Part shown: positions 36,115 to 45,313 of the stretch, piece by piece
Layout: every line of letters starts with the position of its first letter
How positions within the stretch are numbered: the first letter of the stretch is position 1
Assembly (NCBI RefSeq): GCF_016888515.1
Contig: NZ_JAFEJK010000001.1
Span: forward strand, 62,001 to 126,000
Origin: Shimia biformata
Lineage (GTDB): Bacteria; Pseudomonadota; Alphaproteobacteria; Rhodobacterales; Rhodobacteraceae
Length of the DNA: 64,000 nt
Reading direction: 5' to 3'
Made by a program: the position numbers and the translations under genes
Notes under the pieces: generated by a model
What the model was told of the DNA's origin: nothing
The model's database searches: none
The model's input: the letters and a program-made list of their open reading frames with translations, nothing else

Positions 36115-37428
36115 TTATTCAGCAGGTTTGCCGTAATGGGCGTTGAAGTCGTCCTCGATCGTCGCTGGCGGCGTTGCCGGCTTCTCGATCACGCCGAGGA
36201 TCGGCAGGATGACCAGGAAGTAGGCGAACCAGTATGTCGCACCGATCAGCGAGATGATCGAATAGGGCGGCTCGGCAGGCATCGCGCCGGCCCACATCAA
36301 GACGACGAAGTCGATGACCAGAAGATAGAACCACCACTTGAACTGCGGACGATACTTGCCCGAACGGACGCGGCTGGTATCCAGCCACGGCACCAGCGCC
36401 ATGACGAAGATCGCGCCGAACATTGCCAGGACCCCAAAGAACTTGGCGTCGACAATGCCGCCGGTGATCCAGCTTGCAAACATCACGACCCAGACGTCCG
36501 AGGTGAATGCACGCAGGATCGCGTAGAAGGGCAGGTAATACCATTCCGGAACGATATGCGCGGGCGTCGCCAGCGGGTTGGCTTCGATATAGTTGTCGGG
36601 GTGACCGAAGTAATTCGGCATGAAGCCGACGACGGCGAAGAAGACAACCAGAACCACACCCAGCGCGAACAGGTCCTTGATCACGAAATAGGGCCAGAAC
36701 GGAAGCGTGTCCTTCTCGGCCTCTTCCTTCGATCCCTTGCGCACATCGACACCGGCCGGGTTGTTGTTACCCGTGGTGTGGAACGCCCAGATATGAACGA
36801 TGACCAGCGCGGCAATCACGAAGGGCAGCAGGTAGTGCAACGAGAAGAAGCGGTTCAGCGTGGCGTTGTCCACAGCGGGCCCACCAAGAAGCCAGGCTTG
36901 CAGCGATTCCCCGATGAACGGGATCGCACCAAACAGGCCGGTGATAACCGTTGCACCCCAGAACGACATCTGACCCCAGGGCAGAACGTATCCCAGGAAG
37001 CCGGTTGCCATCATCAGGAGATAGATCAGCATGCCGACGATCCACGTGATCTCGCGCGGGGCCTTGTAGGACCCGTAGAAAAGGCCGCGGAACATGTGGA
37101 TGTAGACAGCAAAGAAGAACAGCGAAGCGCCGTTCATGTGCAGATAGCGGATCATGTGACCGCCATTCACGTTGCGCATGATGTGTTCGATCGACGCAAA
37201 GGCCAGGTCGACATGCGGCGTGTAGTGCATCACCAGGACGATGCCGGTGACGATTTGCAGTGCTAGGCAGAAGGCCAGCACGATGCCCCAGATCCACCAC
37301 CAGTTCAGGTTCTTTGGGGTGGGAATCATCAGGGTGTCATAAAGAAGGCCGACGATGGGCAAGCGGCTGTTCAGCCACTTTTCGCCGCGGGTCTTCGGCT
37401 CGTAATGATCGTGAGGAATACCGGACAT
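36115..37428 (-). CDS. petB: Cytochrome b of the bc1 complex
   Basis: 437 residues, the long full-length form of alphaproteobacteria with eight transmembrane helices. Heme-binding histidines lie in [19 protein letters not shown] and the [20 protein letters not shown] segment. The Qo-site PEWY motif is present ([15 protein letters not shown]). AGGAG precedes the ATG. Middle gene of the operon. Confidence 0.97.
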   Translation of the reverse strand: MSGIPHDHYEPKTRGEKWLNSRLPIVGLLYDTLMIPTPKNLNWWWIWGIVLAFCLALQIVTGIVLVMHYTPHVDLAFASIEHIMRNVNGGHMIRYLHMNGASLFFFAVYIHMFRGLFYGSYKAPREITWIVGMLIYLLMMATGFLGYVLPWGQMSFWGATVITGLFGAIPFIGESLQAWLLGGPAVDNATLNRFFSLHYLLPFVIAALVIVHIWAFHTTGNNNPAGVDVRKGSKEEAEKDTLPFWPYFVIKDLFALGVVLVVFFAVVGFMPNYFGHPDNYIEANPLATPAHIVPEWYYLPFYAILRAFTSDVWVVMFASWITGGIVDAKFFGVLAMFGAIFVMALVPWLDTSRVRSGKYRPQFKWWFYLLVIDFVVLMWAGAMPAEPPYSIISLIGATYWFAYFLVILPILGVIEKPATPPATIEDDFNAHYGKPAE

Positions 37429-37439
37429 GTGCGCGCTCC

Positions 37440-38015
37440 TTATCCCAGTTTGATCGTCGATTCGTCGACGAAAGCAGCAACCGGAACCGGGAGGTTCTCA
37501 GGCGCCGGACCTTTGCGGATACGACCGGACGTGTCGTAGTGCGAGCCGTGGCAAGGGCAGAACCAACCACCAAAATCACCAGCATCGCCCAGCGGCACAC
37601 AGCCCAGGTGCGTACAGACGCCGATCATCACAAGCCACTCACCAGTATCTTCCGCGCCACCAAAAGGCGGCAGCGTCCGGTTGCCGTCACCACCATCAGC
37701 GCCCGGGTTGTTGGCGTTGCGCGCATCCGGGTCAGGAAGGGCGGCGTTGTCGTCGGCACGTGCGGCGGCGATCTCTTCCTGCGTGCGGCGGCGGATAAAC
37801 ACCGGTTTGCCAAGCCATTTAACGGTCAGCTGGCTGCCGGGCTCAACGCCGGACACGTCGACACGGATCGACGACAGCGCCTGAACGTCTGCCGAAGGGT
37901 TCATCTGGTTGACCAGCGGCCAGACGGCTGCACCAGCGGTCACTGCACCTGCGCCAGCGGTGGCGTAGTAGAGAAAGTCTCTGCGGGTGCCTTCGTGATC
38001 TTCTGCGTGGGACAC
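37440..38015 (-). CDS. petA: Rieske iron-sulfur protein of the bc1 complex
   Basis: 191 residues. A twin-arginine signal, [10 protein letters not shown] (Arg11-Arg12), doubles as the membrane anchor. 2Fe-2S ligands are Cys134 and His136 (CTHLGC) and Cys153 and His156 (CPCHGSHYD), with the bridging disulfide from Cys139 and Cys155. The start codon is GTG with GGAGAG seven bases upstream. First gene of the operon, which uses the 38016-38236 interval as promoter region shared with the divergent outer-membrane protein gene. Confidence 0.96.
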   Translation of the reverse strand: MSHAEDHEGTRRDFLYYATAGAGAVTAGAAVWPLVNQMNPSADVQALSSIRVDVSGVEPGSQLTVKWLGKPVFIRRRTQEEIAAARADDNAALPDPDARNANNPGADGGDGNRTLPPFGGAEDTGEWLVMIGVCTHLGCVPLGDAGDFGGWFCPCHGSHYDTSGRIRKGPAPENLPVPVAAFVDESTIKLG

Positions 38016-38236
38016 GAGGTTCTCTCCATTCTTCGGCCATAACCGGCCTAATACCGAATTGGGGCCGCAGTTACCCTTGGCCCTTCCCGCCGCTATTTAG
38101 CGGAGGCATTTCAAGGCGTCCAGCATACAATCACACCGAATCCGCCACAGCGTTCATGTGTCGCGCTTGAGCCGCAGAAGGCGCGGGTGTAATGAGACTG
38201 CAATTCCGATCATTTCGGGCAGCGAGGATTTTTGAG

Positions 38237-38899
38237 ATGAAAAAGTTACTTGGCGCCACCGCCTTTGGCGCTTTGGCCATTGCAGGGCCGGCGGCGGCCG
38301 AATTCGAAATCGCGATTTATGGCGGGTATCAGACTTCGCCGCACAGCACCTTTACCGGCGATGTGGCCGGCACCCCGTATGACGGTACGTTTGCGTGGGA
38401 CGGAAAATCCTTCACCCTGCCGCCCTACTATGGTGTGCGTGGCACCTATTGGCGCAATGACGCCTGGGGGTTCGGTCTCGAACTGACCCACGCCAAAGCC
38501 TATGCGTCGGAAGCGGATCTTGCCGAGGGCGATTTCGACCGGTTCGAGTTCACCGATGGCCACAACATCATCACCTTGAACCTGCACCGGCGCTGGAAAG
38601 GCCTGTGGATGGATGGCCGCATGACGCCTTACGTGATGGGCGGCATCGGGATCGCAATGCCCCATGTCGACATCCAGCCGACCTATGCCGGCGCGCCGCA
38701 CACCTATGGTTACCAGGTGACCGGCCCCGCGGCGAAACTGGGCGCAGGTGTGTCCTATGCCATCAACGACCGTTTCAGCGTCTTTGGCGAGTATCAGTTC
38801 AGCTATACCGACAATGAAGTCAGCCTTGACGGTGGCGGCACACTGTCGGGCCCGATTATCACCAACGCGCTGAACATCGGTCTGTCTATGGCATTCTGA
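38237..38899 (+). CDS. Outer-membrane beta-barrel protein, LpxQ (lipid A oxidase)-like
   Basis: 220 residues with a signal peptide (about 1-20, GPAAAEFE) and alternating amphipathic strands ending in the outer-membrane C-terminal phenylalanine (GLSMAF). The pattern IYGGYQTSPHSTF and the mid-region resemble alphaproteobacterial proteins annotated as lipid A oxidase (LpxQ), which converts the proximal glucosamine of lipid A to aminogluconate in Rhizobium. That is recognition by memory; a plain eight-strand porin-like barrel is the alternative. Transcribed alone. Confidence 0.65.
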   Translation: MKKLLGATAFGALAIAGPAAAEFEIAIYGGYQTSPHSTFTGDVAGTPYDGTFAWDGKSFTLPPYYGVRGTYWRNDAWGFGLELTHAKAYASEADLAEGDFDRFEFTDGHNIITLNLHRRWKGLWMDGRMTPYVMGGIGIAMPHVDIQPTYAGAPHTYGYQVTGPAAKLGAGVSYAINDRFSVFGEYQFSYTDNEVSLDGGGTLSGPIITNALNIGLSMAF

Positions 38900-38924
38900 C
38901 CCTGAAGCCAAAAGAAATCAGAAT

Positions 38925-38957
38925 GCCCCGGCAGCAGATTTCCGGGGCTTTTTCTTT
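38925..38957 (+). terminator. Terminator after the outer-membrane barrel gene
   Basis: GCCCCGG pairs with CCGGGGC around a 10-base loop and is followed by TTTTTCTTTT. Confidence 0.9.
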
Positions 38958-38974
38958 TAACACCAATAAATTGA

Positions 38975-39583
38975 CTAATCTGTCGGGGCAGTCTTTACCA
39001 TGCTGTCGCGCTGACTGAATTCGGCATACCACGCAGCCAGCGCGTCATGACCATGCCGCCAGTTCCGCGCATCATGACGGAAATCGAGGTAGCCCAGCGC
39101 GCAGCCTACCGCGATCTGCCCCATGTCCAGTGGCCCTGAAAGGTGGCTCATCCAGCGAGTCTCGATCGCGTCCAGCGCACCGATGACCTTGGCCCACTGT
39201 GCGGCGACCCAATCCGGGCTTTGCTGAGTTTCGGGGCGCAGACGTCCCTCGTAGGTGACAAGGACTGAGGCATCCATGATCCCGTCGGCAGTTGCCTCAA
39301 GCGTCAGCACTTCCCACAGCCGGTTTTGCGGATAGAGCCCGGCATTTGCCCGCGCGTCGAGGAAGCGGCAAATCACCCGGCTGTCATAGATCGCAGGTCC
39401 ATCTGGCCGGATCAGCGCCGGGATCTTGCCCAACGGGTTGGCCGCCGCCGCCTCCTGCGCCACGGTCAGGGGCGTTGTCTTGACGTTCAGAAGGTCGACA
39501 TCGTCCACTTGTCCGGTCTCATGAAGCGTCGCGCAAACTTTGCGCACAAACGGCGAGGCGCTCGCATAAACCAATTGCATCAT
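38975..39583 (-). CDS. Glutathione S-transferase family protein
   Basis: 202 residues. N-terminal thioredoxin-like domain with ASASPFVRKVCATLHE (active-site Ser region) and the cis-proline segment GKIPALI, then an all-helical C-terminal domain. It probably conjugates glutathione to a small electrophile; the substrate is unknown. The stop of the upstream PaiB-like gene and this ATG overlap as TAATG, so the two are translationally coupled. Confidence 0.85.
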   Translation of the reverse strand: MMQLVYASASPFVRKVCATLHETGQVDDVDLLNVKTTPLTVAQEAAAANPLGKIPALIRPDGPAIYDSRVICRFLDARANAGLYPQNRLWEVLTLEATADGIMDASVLVTYEGRLRPETQQSPDWVAAQWAKVIGALDAIETRWMSHLSGPLDMGQIAVGCALGYLDFRHDARNWRHGHDALAAWYAEFSQRDSMVKTAPTD

Positions 39584-40203
39584 TACATATCCTTTCCGGC
39601 GACGCCCCGCATCAGCGCAGCCAAAACCCGTGTTTCCTGTCCGATTCCAAATCCGTCCATTGCTGCGGCAGCGCCTTCGCGTGCGGCATCCGGCTTGTTC
39701 TGCCCCAGCTTCCACGTGCCATCGACCGATGTGATGTCAAACCGGAAAGGCTGGATCATCCGCATCATCCGTGCCAGCACCTCTTCCGGCATCTTCTCTG
39801 CCATCCAAGGTGTTTTTGGCAAAAGCCGCTCTTCGAACGTCGCCGAAAGCCTGTCCAGCACTCCGCGCAGCGCATCATCCGGCATGGGTGACAGCGTGCC
39901 CGTGAGATGCACCGCCACATAGTTCCACGTCGGCACCTGATCCTCGAGCCCGTACCAGTCGGGCGAGACATAGCTGTCCGGTCCGCTGACCGCAATTTTC
40001 GCGGGCGTTGCCCCCTTCACCAATCGCGCAATCGGGTTCGAGCGCACAAGATGAAGTTCCGCAAAGTCGCCAGTGTCCGAGATCACGAAAGGCACATGCG
40101 CCAGATGCGGACCGTCGATCACGAGCATTCCAAATCCGCGCTCGGACGCGAATGCGAGGTTTTCGTCGGCGCCAGTTTGACGGAATATGGGGTTGGGATG
40201 CAT
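39583..40203 (-). CDS. PaiB-like FMN-binding protein
   Basis: 206 residues with the PaiB/FMN-binding split-barrel pattern: MHPNPIFRQTG at the N-terminus, LVIDGPHLAHVPFV, HLVRSNPIARL and VPTWNYVAVHLTG. The Bacillus subtilis homologue represses sporulation and protease genes; in proteobacteria the role is untested. Coupled to the downstream GST gene. Confidence 0.88.
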   Translation of the reverse strand: MHPNPIFRQTGADENLAFASERGFGMLVIDGPHLAHVPFVISDTGDFAELHLVRSNPIARLVKGATPAKIAVSGPDSYVSPDWYGLEDQVPTWNYVAVHLTGTLSPMPDDALRGVLDRLSATFEERLLPKTPWMAEKMPEEVLARMMRMIQPFRFDITSVDGTWKLGQNKPDAAREGAAAAMDGFGIGQETRVLAALMRGVAGKDM

Positions 40204-40264
40204 GAGCGGGCCGGTCCTTTGGTCGCTGCGAACAATGCAGCGCCCGCAAAGGCTTGGCAAGTCG

Positions 40265-41464
40265 TCAGCCCAATCCGGCCTCGGCCTCGATCTGCTTCTT
40301 CGATTTCCGCGCCCGCTCGGTCGCGGATTTCAGCTGCCCGCAGGCCGCCATGATATCTTCGCCCCTCGGGGTGCGGATCGGCGAGGCAAAGCCCGCTTTG
40401 TAGATGATATCGGCAAATTTGCGGATGCGGTTGTTTGAAGACCTCTTGTAAGGCGCACCGGGCCATTCATTGAACGGGATCAGGTTGATCTTGGCGGGGA
40501 TATTGTGCTGTCGGATCAAAGCGATCAAACGATGCGCATCCTCGTCGGTGTCATTCACGCCGTCCAGCATCACGTATTCAAACGTGATCCGTTCCGAGTT
40601 CGACGCCTTGGGATAGGTCGCTAGCGCCTGACACAGCGCGTCGATGTTCCAGCGCTTGTTGATCGGCACCAGAACATCGCGCACCTCGTCCGTGGTCGCG
40701 TGGAAAGAGATCGCCAGCTGACAGCCGATTTCCTCGGCGGTGCGGGCAATTTCGGGCACGACGCCGGAAGTCGACAAGGTGATCCGACGGCGCGACAGCT
40801 GGATGCCCTCGGCATCCATCGCGATTTTCATCGCGTCGCGCACGTTGTCGAAATTGTAAAGCGGCTCACCCATGCCCATCAGGACAATGTTGGAAAGCAG
40901 CCGGGTTTCGTCCTTCGGCGCGCCGGGGGTCGGCCATTCCTCAAGATCGTCCCGCGCCATCATCACCTGACCGATGATCTCACCCGCCGTCAGGTTTCTG
41001 ACAAGTTTTTGCGTGCCCGTGTGACAGAATGAGCAGGTCAGGGTGCAACCCACTTGCGACGAGACACACAGCGTGCCGCGATCCTCTTCGGGAATATAGA
41101 CGACCTCGACCTCGTGGCCGCCAGCGATCTTGACCAGATATTTGCGGGTGCCGTCGGCAGAGACCTGTTTCGACACCACCTCGGGGATCTCGATCGAGAA
41201 CACCTTGTCCAGTTCGGCGCGATAAGCCTTGGCCAGGTTGGTCATTTCGGAAAAGTCGCGCACGCCCCACTGATAGATCCATTGCCAGATCTGTCCGACC
41301 CGCATCTTGGCCTGTTTCTCGGGCGTGCCGTGTTCGATAAGAACCTCACGCATCTTCTCTCGCGTCAACCCGACAAGGTTGATCTTGCCGCCCTCGGGCA
41401 GCTTGCGGGGAAGGGTCAGCACGTCCTGCGTGACAGGAGCATTTTTTGGGGCGCCAGCGGTCAT
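40265..41464 (-). CDS. rlmN: 23S rRNA (A2503) and tRNA (A37) C2-methyltransferase RlmN
   Basis: 399 residues. Radical SAM enzyme with the cluster motif CTLTCSFC (Cys140, Cys144, Cys147), SAM-binding GMGEPLYN and a C-terminal catalytic Cys in [11 protein letters not shown]. It methylates A2503 in the peptidyl-transferase centre and A37 of some tRNAs. The start at [10 protein letters not shown] is the first ATG; the N-terminal 25 residues are poorly conserved. Confidence 0.96.
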   Translation of the reverse strand: MTAGAPKNAPVTQDVLTLPRKLPEGGKINLVGLTREKMREVLIEHGTPEKQAKMRVGQIWQWIYQWGVRDFSEMTNLAKAYRAELDKVFSIEIPEVVSKQVSADGTRKYLVKIAGGHEVEVVYIPEEDRGTLCVSSQVGCTLTCSFCHTGTQKLVRNLTAGEIIGQVMMARDDLEEWPTPGAPKDETRLLSNIVLMGMGEPLYNFDNVRDAMKIAMDAEGIQLSRRRITLSTSGVVPEIARTAEEIGCQLAISFHATTDEVRDVLVPINKRWNIDALCQALATYPKASNSERITFEYVMLDGVNDTDEDAHRLIALIRQHNIPAKINLIPFNEWPGAPYKRSSNNRIRKFADIIYKAGFASPIRTPRGEDIMAACGQLKSATERARKSKKQIEAEAGLG

Positions 41465-41562
41465 GGGCTCACTCCGAAAGAACCAGACGCGTCAGATATA
41501 GCATTTCAACGCAGATGCAAACAGTGTGGCCGCAAGCGGGTGGTGACGCTGGTCTTGGGCTC

Positions 41563-42195
41563 TCAGGCCGCAAATTTCGACTTCAACGCCAGTTTAGCGG
41601 CATTTCGGTCAAGACTGATCCTGGCGGGGGCGCCCCGACTGCACAGGGACAGAAGGCCGGGAAACAGAGCCGACATAGCGTCGCTCTGACCATCGGCAAA
41701 AACGGAAGCATCCTGGTCGGGGTGATGGCTTTCACATTGCATCCCGTCGGCAAAGACGATCTCGTGACGGTCAAACAGCAGATGGACATAAACAGGTGCT
41801 GGGACATAGCCAACCTGTTCGATACCCTTCCAGCCGACCAGATGGCGGGCGGGGATCAAGACCTCGCGCGCTCTGAAATGCATCGAAAACGACGGATCGC
41901 GCAGCCATATCCGGTGATCCGGGGCAACGTACAGATCCCGCTCGGGCATCCCACGCCCAAGAGCGCCGCGCGGAATCCTGACCGGCGCATATTCAGCCCG
42001 CGCAGCGACATGCGCATCCCACTCGGAGGCTCCGATCCAGCGCAACGAGACGTACCCGCTGTCGCGCGTCGTTACCATGTCTCCTGGGCGCAGGGTCTCT
42101 GCCGGTTTTTCACCGTCACGGGTCAGAACCAATGTCCCGGAAAGCAGACCCGTCACAGCCCCCTGCTTCGCGCCATTTTGATGATCCAACATCAT
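41563..42195 (-). CDS. Hint-domain protein lacking the catalytic cysteine
   Basis: 210 residues. A Hedgehog/intein-type fold is suggested by SGTLVLTRDGEKPAETLRPGDMV, RWIGASEWDA, VAPDHRIWL, REVLIPARHLVGW and YVHLLFDRHEIVFADG, the usual block order in Rhodobacterales Hint proteins. The position where active Hint domains carry Cys is Gly or Leu here (GLLSGT), so self-splicing or cleavage looks lost. The function is unknown. A second Hint gene lies at 48899-49981. Confidence 0.8.
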   Translation of the reverse strand: MMLDHQNGAKQGAVTGLLSGTLVLTRDGEKPAETLRPGDMVTTRDSGYVSLRWIGASEWDAHVAARAEYAPVRIPRGALGRGMPERDLYVAPDHRIWLRDPSFSMHFRAREVLIPARHLVGWKGIEQVGYVPAPVYVHLLFDRHEIVFADGMQCESHHPDQDASVFADGQSDAMSALFPGLLSLCSRGAPARISLDRNAAKLALKSKFAA

Positions 42196-42216
42196 CCATC
42201 GCCCCTATCGGTTTCG

Positions 42217-42238
42217 CCGGCCGGATTGCCCCGGCCGG
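42217..42238 (-). other. GC-rich stem-loop after the IalB-like gene
   Basis: CCGGCCGG (42217-42224) pairs with CCGGCCGG (42231-42238) around six bases. It lies between the IalB-like stop and the Hint gene start. There is no T-run. Confidence 0.4.
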
Positions 42239-42297
42239 TCTCCCCCGTGGTAGCGATGTGGCATTAACAGGACCTTGGCAGAGGTCCGCCGGTTACC

Positions 42298-42855
42298 CTA
42301 GCTGCAGCGTTTTTCGGCTTCGTCATAGGCGGCCGTGAACCCGAGAAGCGAGAAAGTGTCCTCGGTCTTGGTTCCGCGCGCGCTGCGCGCCGTCATCACC
42401 GCGCTCGACCCACGTTTCAGTGCCGCAACAATCTTGGCGTCATCCGAAGCCGATGCAGGCCAGGCCCACTCACCTTCAGTGAACAATTCGAACTTTGTGC
42501 CGTCGATATCCATGCTGACGGTCGAATTCGGCGCAAAAGGATACCCGCCAGTGAAACCGATCTGCCCCTTCACCCCGGCATCGGGGCGGAAGAAGACCAT
42601 GAACAGGATATCACCGCGACGCACCGCGACAACACGGCCTTCCTTGGTGTTCACGCTTTCCTTGTATGTCGTGACCGCCCAGCACTCCTTGGGCTCCTGC
42701 GCGACGCAGACGCTCCAGTCGGTGACGTGGCTGGTGCAGGGCGTGGTGGCCCCCTCTTGCGCCGCCGCCTCGGTTGCGGTCAGTCCGGCGAACATGGCGA
42801 CGGTCGCACCGATACCCAGCGCACCAAGTCGAAATCCCTGTCCGAGAAGTCCCAT
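42298..42855 (-). CDS. IalB (invasion-associated locus B) family protein
   Basis: 185 residues with a signal peptide (about 1-35, ending TEAAAQ), then the IalB pattern WSVCVAQEPKECW, RRGDILFMVFF, GFTGGYPFA, FELFTEGEWAWP. Family members are periplasmic and are found in free-living alphaproteobacteria as well as Bartonella. The biochemical role is unknown. The ATG at 42855 has GGAGG nine bases upstream. Divergent from the asparaginase gene. Confidence 0.88.
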   Translation of the reverse strand: MGLLGQGFRLGALGIGATVAMFAGLTATEAAAQEGATTPCTSHVTDWSVCVAQEPKECWAVTTYKESVNTKEGRVVAVRRGDILFMVFFRPDAGVKGQIGFTGGYPFAPNSTVSMDIDGTKFELFTEGEWAWPASASDDAKIVAALKRGSSAVMTARSARGTKTEDTFSLLGFTAAYDEAEKRCS

Positions 42856-43023
42856 AATCAACAGCCTCCAGCTGATGTTGCCTCAATTTCAATGTCCCCC
42901 GGCCCGTTCTCGCAGGCGTTTTTTTTGGGTGGACGTTTTCTACCCGATGGCCGAACACTATCCCAGAAGTTATGACGGGTGAAAGACCCGTTGGCATGAA
43001 TTTGCCTGCGATGCCCAACAAAA

Positions 43024-44034
43024 ATGAGTAATACGATGTGTTCAGCGGTTCCCATGGTCGAAATCTGGCGCGGTCCTTTCCTGGAAAGCGTACATCTGGG
43101 ACAGGCGGTGGTCTGTGATGATACAGGTCAGATCGTCCATGCCTGGGGCGATCCGATGGCGGTGGTCCTGCCCCGGTCCTCGTCCAAGATGCTACAGGCC
43201 CTGCCCCTTCTAGAAAGCGGCGCAGCTGATGCTTTTGGCCTGACGGACCGCCAACTGGCGCTCGCCTGTGCATCGCACAATGGCGCCGCGATCCACCGCG
43301 ACCCGGTCAACGCCTGGCTTTCCGACCTTGGACTTGGCGATGACGATCTGCGTTGCGGACCGCAAGAGCCGCGCGACCCGAATGAAATGGAGCGACTGAT
43401 CCGCGACGGAAAACCCGTCTGTCAGGTGCACAACAACTGTTCCGGCAAACATGCCGGGTTCCTGACCCTGACCCGGCATCTTGGCGCCGGACCCGAATAT
43501 ATCGACCTTGATCACCCGGTTCAGAAAGCCTGCAAAGCCGCCTTCGAAGAGGTCACTCAAGAGGACAGCCCCGGCTACGGCATCGACGGATGTTCGGCCC
43601 CGAACTTTGCAACAACGTTGCATGGCATGGCCCGCGCGATGGCGTTCTTCGCCGCCGCCAATCCAGATGGCGACGCCCGCCAGTCCGCCGCCTCACGTCT
43701 GCACCACGCGATGGCGACCTACCCGGAACTGGTCGCCGGCGAAGGGCGCTGCTGCACCAATCTGATGCGTGCGATGGATCACAAGGTTGCCGTCAAGACC
43801 GGGGCCGAGGCCTATTTCATCGCCATCATCCCGGAAAAGAAGCTGGGTGTGGCGCTGAAGATCGCTGATGGCACCACGCGCGGGGCCGAATGCGCGATCG
43901 CTGCAATCCTGGTCCGGCTCGGCGTTCTCGACCCGGCCCACCCGCTCGCGCAAATGTATCTTGCCCCCAAAATCACCAACTGGCGCGGTGTCGATACCGG
44001 GTTCATGCGGCCAGCAGAAGCTCTGCGCGCCTGA
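43024..44034 (+). CDS. L-asparaginase of the Rhizobium etli type (class 3)
   Basis: 336 residues, asparaginase II family PF06089, unrelated to the enterobacterial enzymes. Residues described for the Rhizobium etli enzyme can be matched: Ser52 and Lys55 (RSSSK), Ser84 (ASHNG), Cys139 and Lys142 (NNCSGKHAG) and Cys190 (DGCSAPNF), the Cys/Lys set binding zinc there. It hydrolyses asparagine to aspartate and ammonia. No good ribosome-binding site precedes the ATG at 43024; ATGs at 43036 and 43054 are alternatives. Confidence 0.9.
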   Translation: MSNTMCSAVPMVEIWRGPFLESVHLGQAVVCDDTGQIVHAWGDPMAVVLPRSSSKMLQALPLLESGAADAFGLTDRQLALACASHNGAAIHRDPVNAWLSDLGLGDDDLRCGPQEPRDPNEMERLIRDGKPVCQVHNNCSGKHAGFLTLTRHLGAGPEYIDLDHPVQKACKAAFEEVTQEDSPGYGIDGCSAPNFATTLHGMARAMAFFAAANPDGDARQSAASRLHHAMATYPELVAGEGRCCTNLMRAMDHKVAVKTGAEAYFIAIIPEKKLGVALKIADGTTRGAECAIAAILVRLGVLDPAHPLAQMYLAPKITNWRGVDTGFMRPAEALRA

Positions 44035-44175
44035 TCGCTTTTTCACCACGGCCACGAAACAGAAACAATCGCGCAACCCTGCCCAGATTTTTTCGCAATT
44101 CTGGGCAAATCCCGCCTTGTTCAACAATCAGTTTCCAATCTGCGGACAAAACGCAGATCAAAAGGAAATTTGAAA

Positions 44176-44385
44176 ATGGCACAAGCAGGTATTCTTCGCG
44201 GCGCAATCGACGCACCGGTTCTGAGCGTTCTTCAGCGTGAACGCGCCATGGCGCTGTCCAAGCGTGAATGGAAATTCCGTCTGGCAGGCTATGGCTACGC
44301 GATCAAGGAAGTTGGCGAATCGCAGATCCTGACCTCGCTGATCGGCGGTGGCGAACTGGGTATCCTTCCCGCCGATCTTGCCTGA
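44176..44385 (+). CDS. Small conserved-looking protein of unknown function
   Basis: 69 residues with an AAAGGAAA ribosome-binding site. The first half is helical and basic (VLSVLQRERAMALSKREWKF); the second half ends with LTSLIGGGELGILPADLA. No signal peptide, transmembrane segment or cysteine. I recall similar short proteins in other Rhodobacterales but know no function. It lies alone between asparaginase and the convergent LOG gene, which ends 9 bases away. Confidence 0.7.
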   Translation: MAQAGILRGAIDAPVLSVLQRERAMALSKREWKFRLAGYGYAIKEVGESQILTSLIGGGELGILPADLA

Positions 44386-44394
44386 CTTGCGGAC

Positions 44395-45240
44395 CTAGCG
44401 TCCGGGAATATCCGATCGCTTCGCCGTATCGCCCCAGGTGTCGATCACTTCGATCGCCTCTTCTGCGGTTTCGACAAAGCGGAACAGATCCAGGTCATCC
44501 TCCGAGATGGTTCCGGCATCGGCCAGCGCCTCCCAGTTGATGATCTTCTCCCAGAACGCGCGGCCAAACAGCAGGAACGGCACACGTTCCATCCGGCCGG
44601 TCTGAATCAGGGTGAGCGATTCAAAGGTTTCGTCCAGCGTGCCGAAACCGCCCGGGAAGACACAAATTGCCCGCGCCCGCATCAGGAAGTGCATCTTGCG
44701 GATCGCAAAGTAGTGGAAATTGAAGCACAGGTCGGGCGTCACGTATTCATTCGGCGCCTGTTCATGCGGCAGGACGATATTCAACCCGATTGACACCCCA
44801 CCTGCATCCGCCGCGCCTCGGTTGCCCGCCTCCATCACACCGGGGCCACCCCCGGTGACGATGACATTCTGACGCCCGCCTGTATCCAGGCTGCGAACCG
44901 TCATCAACTCGGCGAACTTTCGTGCCTCTTCATAGTATTTCGACAGGTCGGCCAGGGTGCGCGTCCGCGCCGTGTCTTTTTTAGCCGGCTCAGGAATACG
45001 CGCACCACCAAAGAGGACAATCGTGCTTTCGACGCCTTTTTCATCCAACCACATTTGCGGTTTCAACAGTTCCAGCTGCAAACGCACCGGCCGCAACTCG
45101 TCCCGGCAGAGGAAATCGTCATCCGCGAAGGCAAGGCGATAAGCCGGGGCACGGGTCTGGGGCGTGTCGGGGATATGCTGGGCAGTCTGCCGGTCGGTAT
45201 GGGCGTCGCGGAACGGGCTCAGGCGGTCGTCATGCATCAT
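44395..45240 (-). CDS. LOG-family protein (TIGR00730), cytokinin phosphoribohydrolase-like
   Basis: 281 residues. The LOG signatures are present: TGGGPGVMEA and PGGFGTLDE. Bacterial LOG proteins hydrolyse nucleoside 5'-monophosphates to free base and ribose phosphate. This is the long type with an extra 90-residue N-terminal part. Three consecutive in-frame ATGs (45243, 45240, 45237) make the exact start uncertain; AAGGA spacing favours the second or third. Confidence 0.88.
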   Translation of the reverse strand: MMHDDRLSPFRDAHTDRQTAQHIPDTPQTRAPAYRLAFADDDFLCRDELRPVRLQLELLKPQMWLDEKGVESTIVLFGGARIPEPAKKDTARTRTLADLSKYYEEARKFAELMTVRSLDTGGRQNVIVTGGGPGVMEAGNRGAADAGGVSIGLNIVLPHEQAPNEYVTPDLCFNFHYFAIRKMHFLMRARAICVFPGGFGTLDETFESLTLIQTGRMERVPFLLFGRAFWEKIINWEALADAGTISEDDLDLFRFVETAEEAIEVIDTWGDTAKRSDIPGR

Positions 45241-45313
45241 CATCTTCCTTGCTTGCGCGTGTTTCCCACAGCTATAGGTTTCGTCTGACCAAGACCAGTG
45301 ACAGAGGTGTGAA

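Noticed and set aside
35413-37266. 617-codon open frame antisense to petC and petB
   Set aside because: Shadow of the GC-rich bc1 genes; no plausible protein features.
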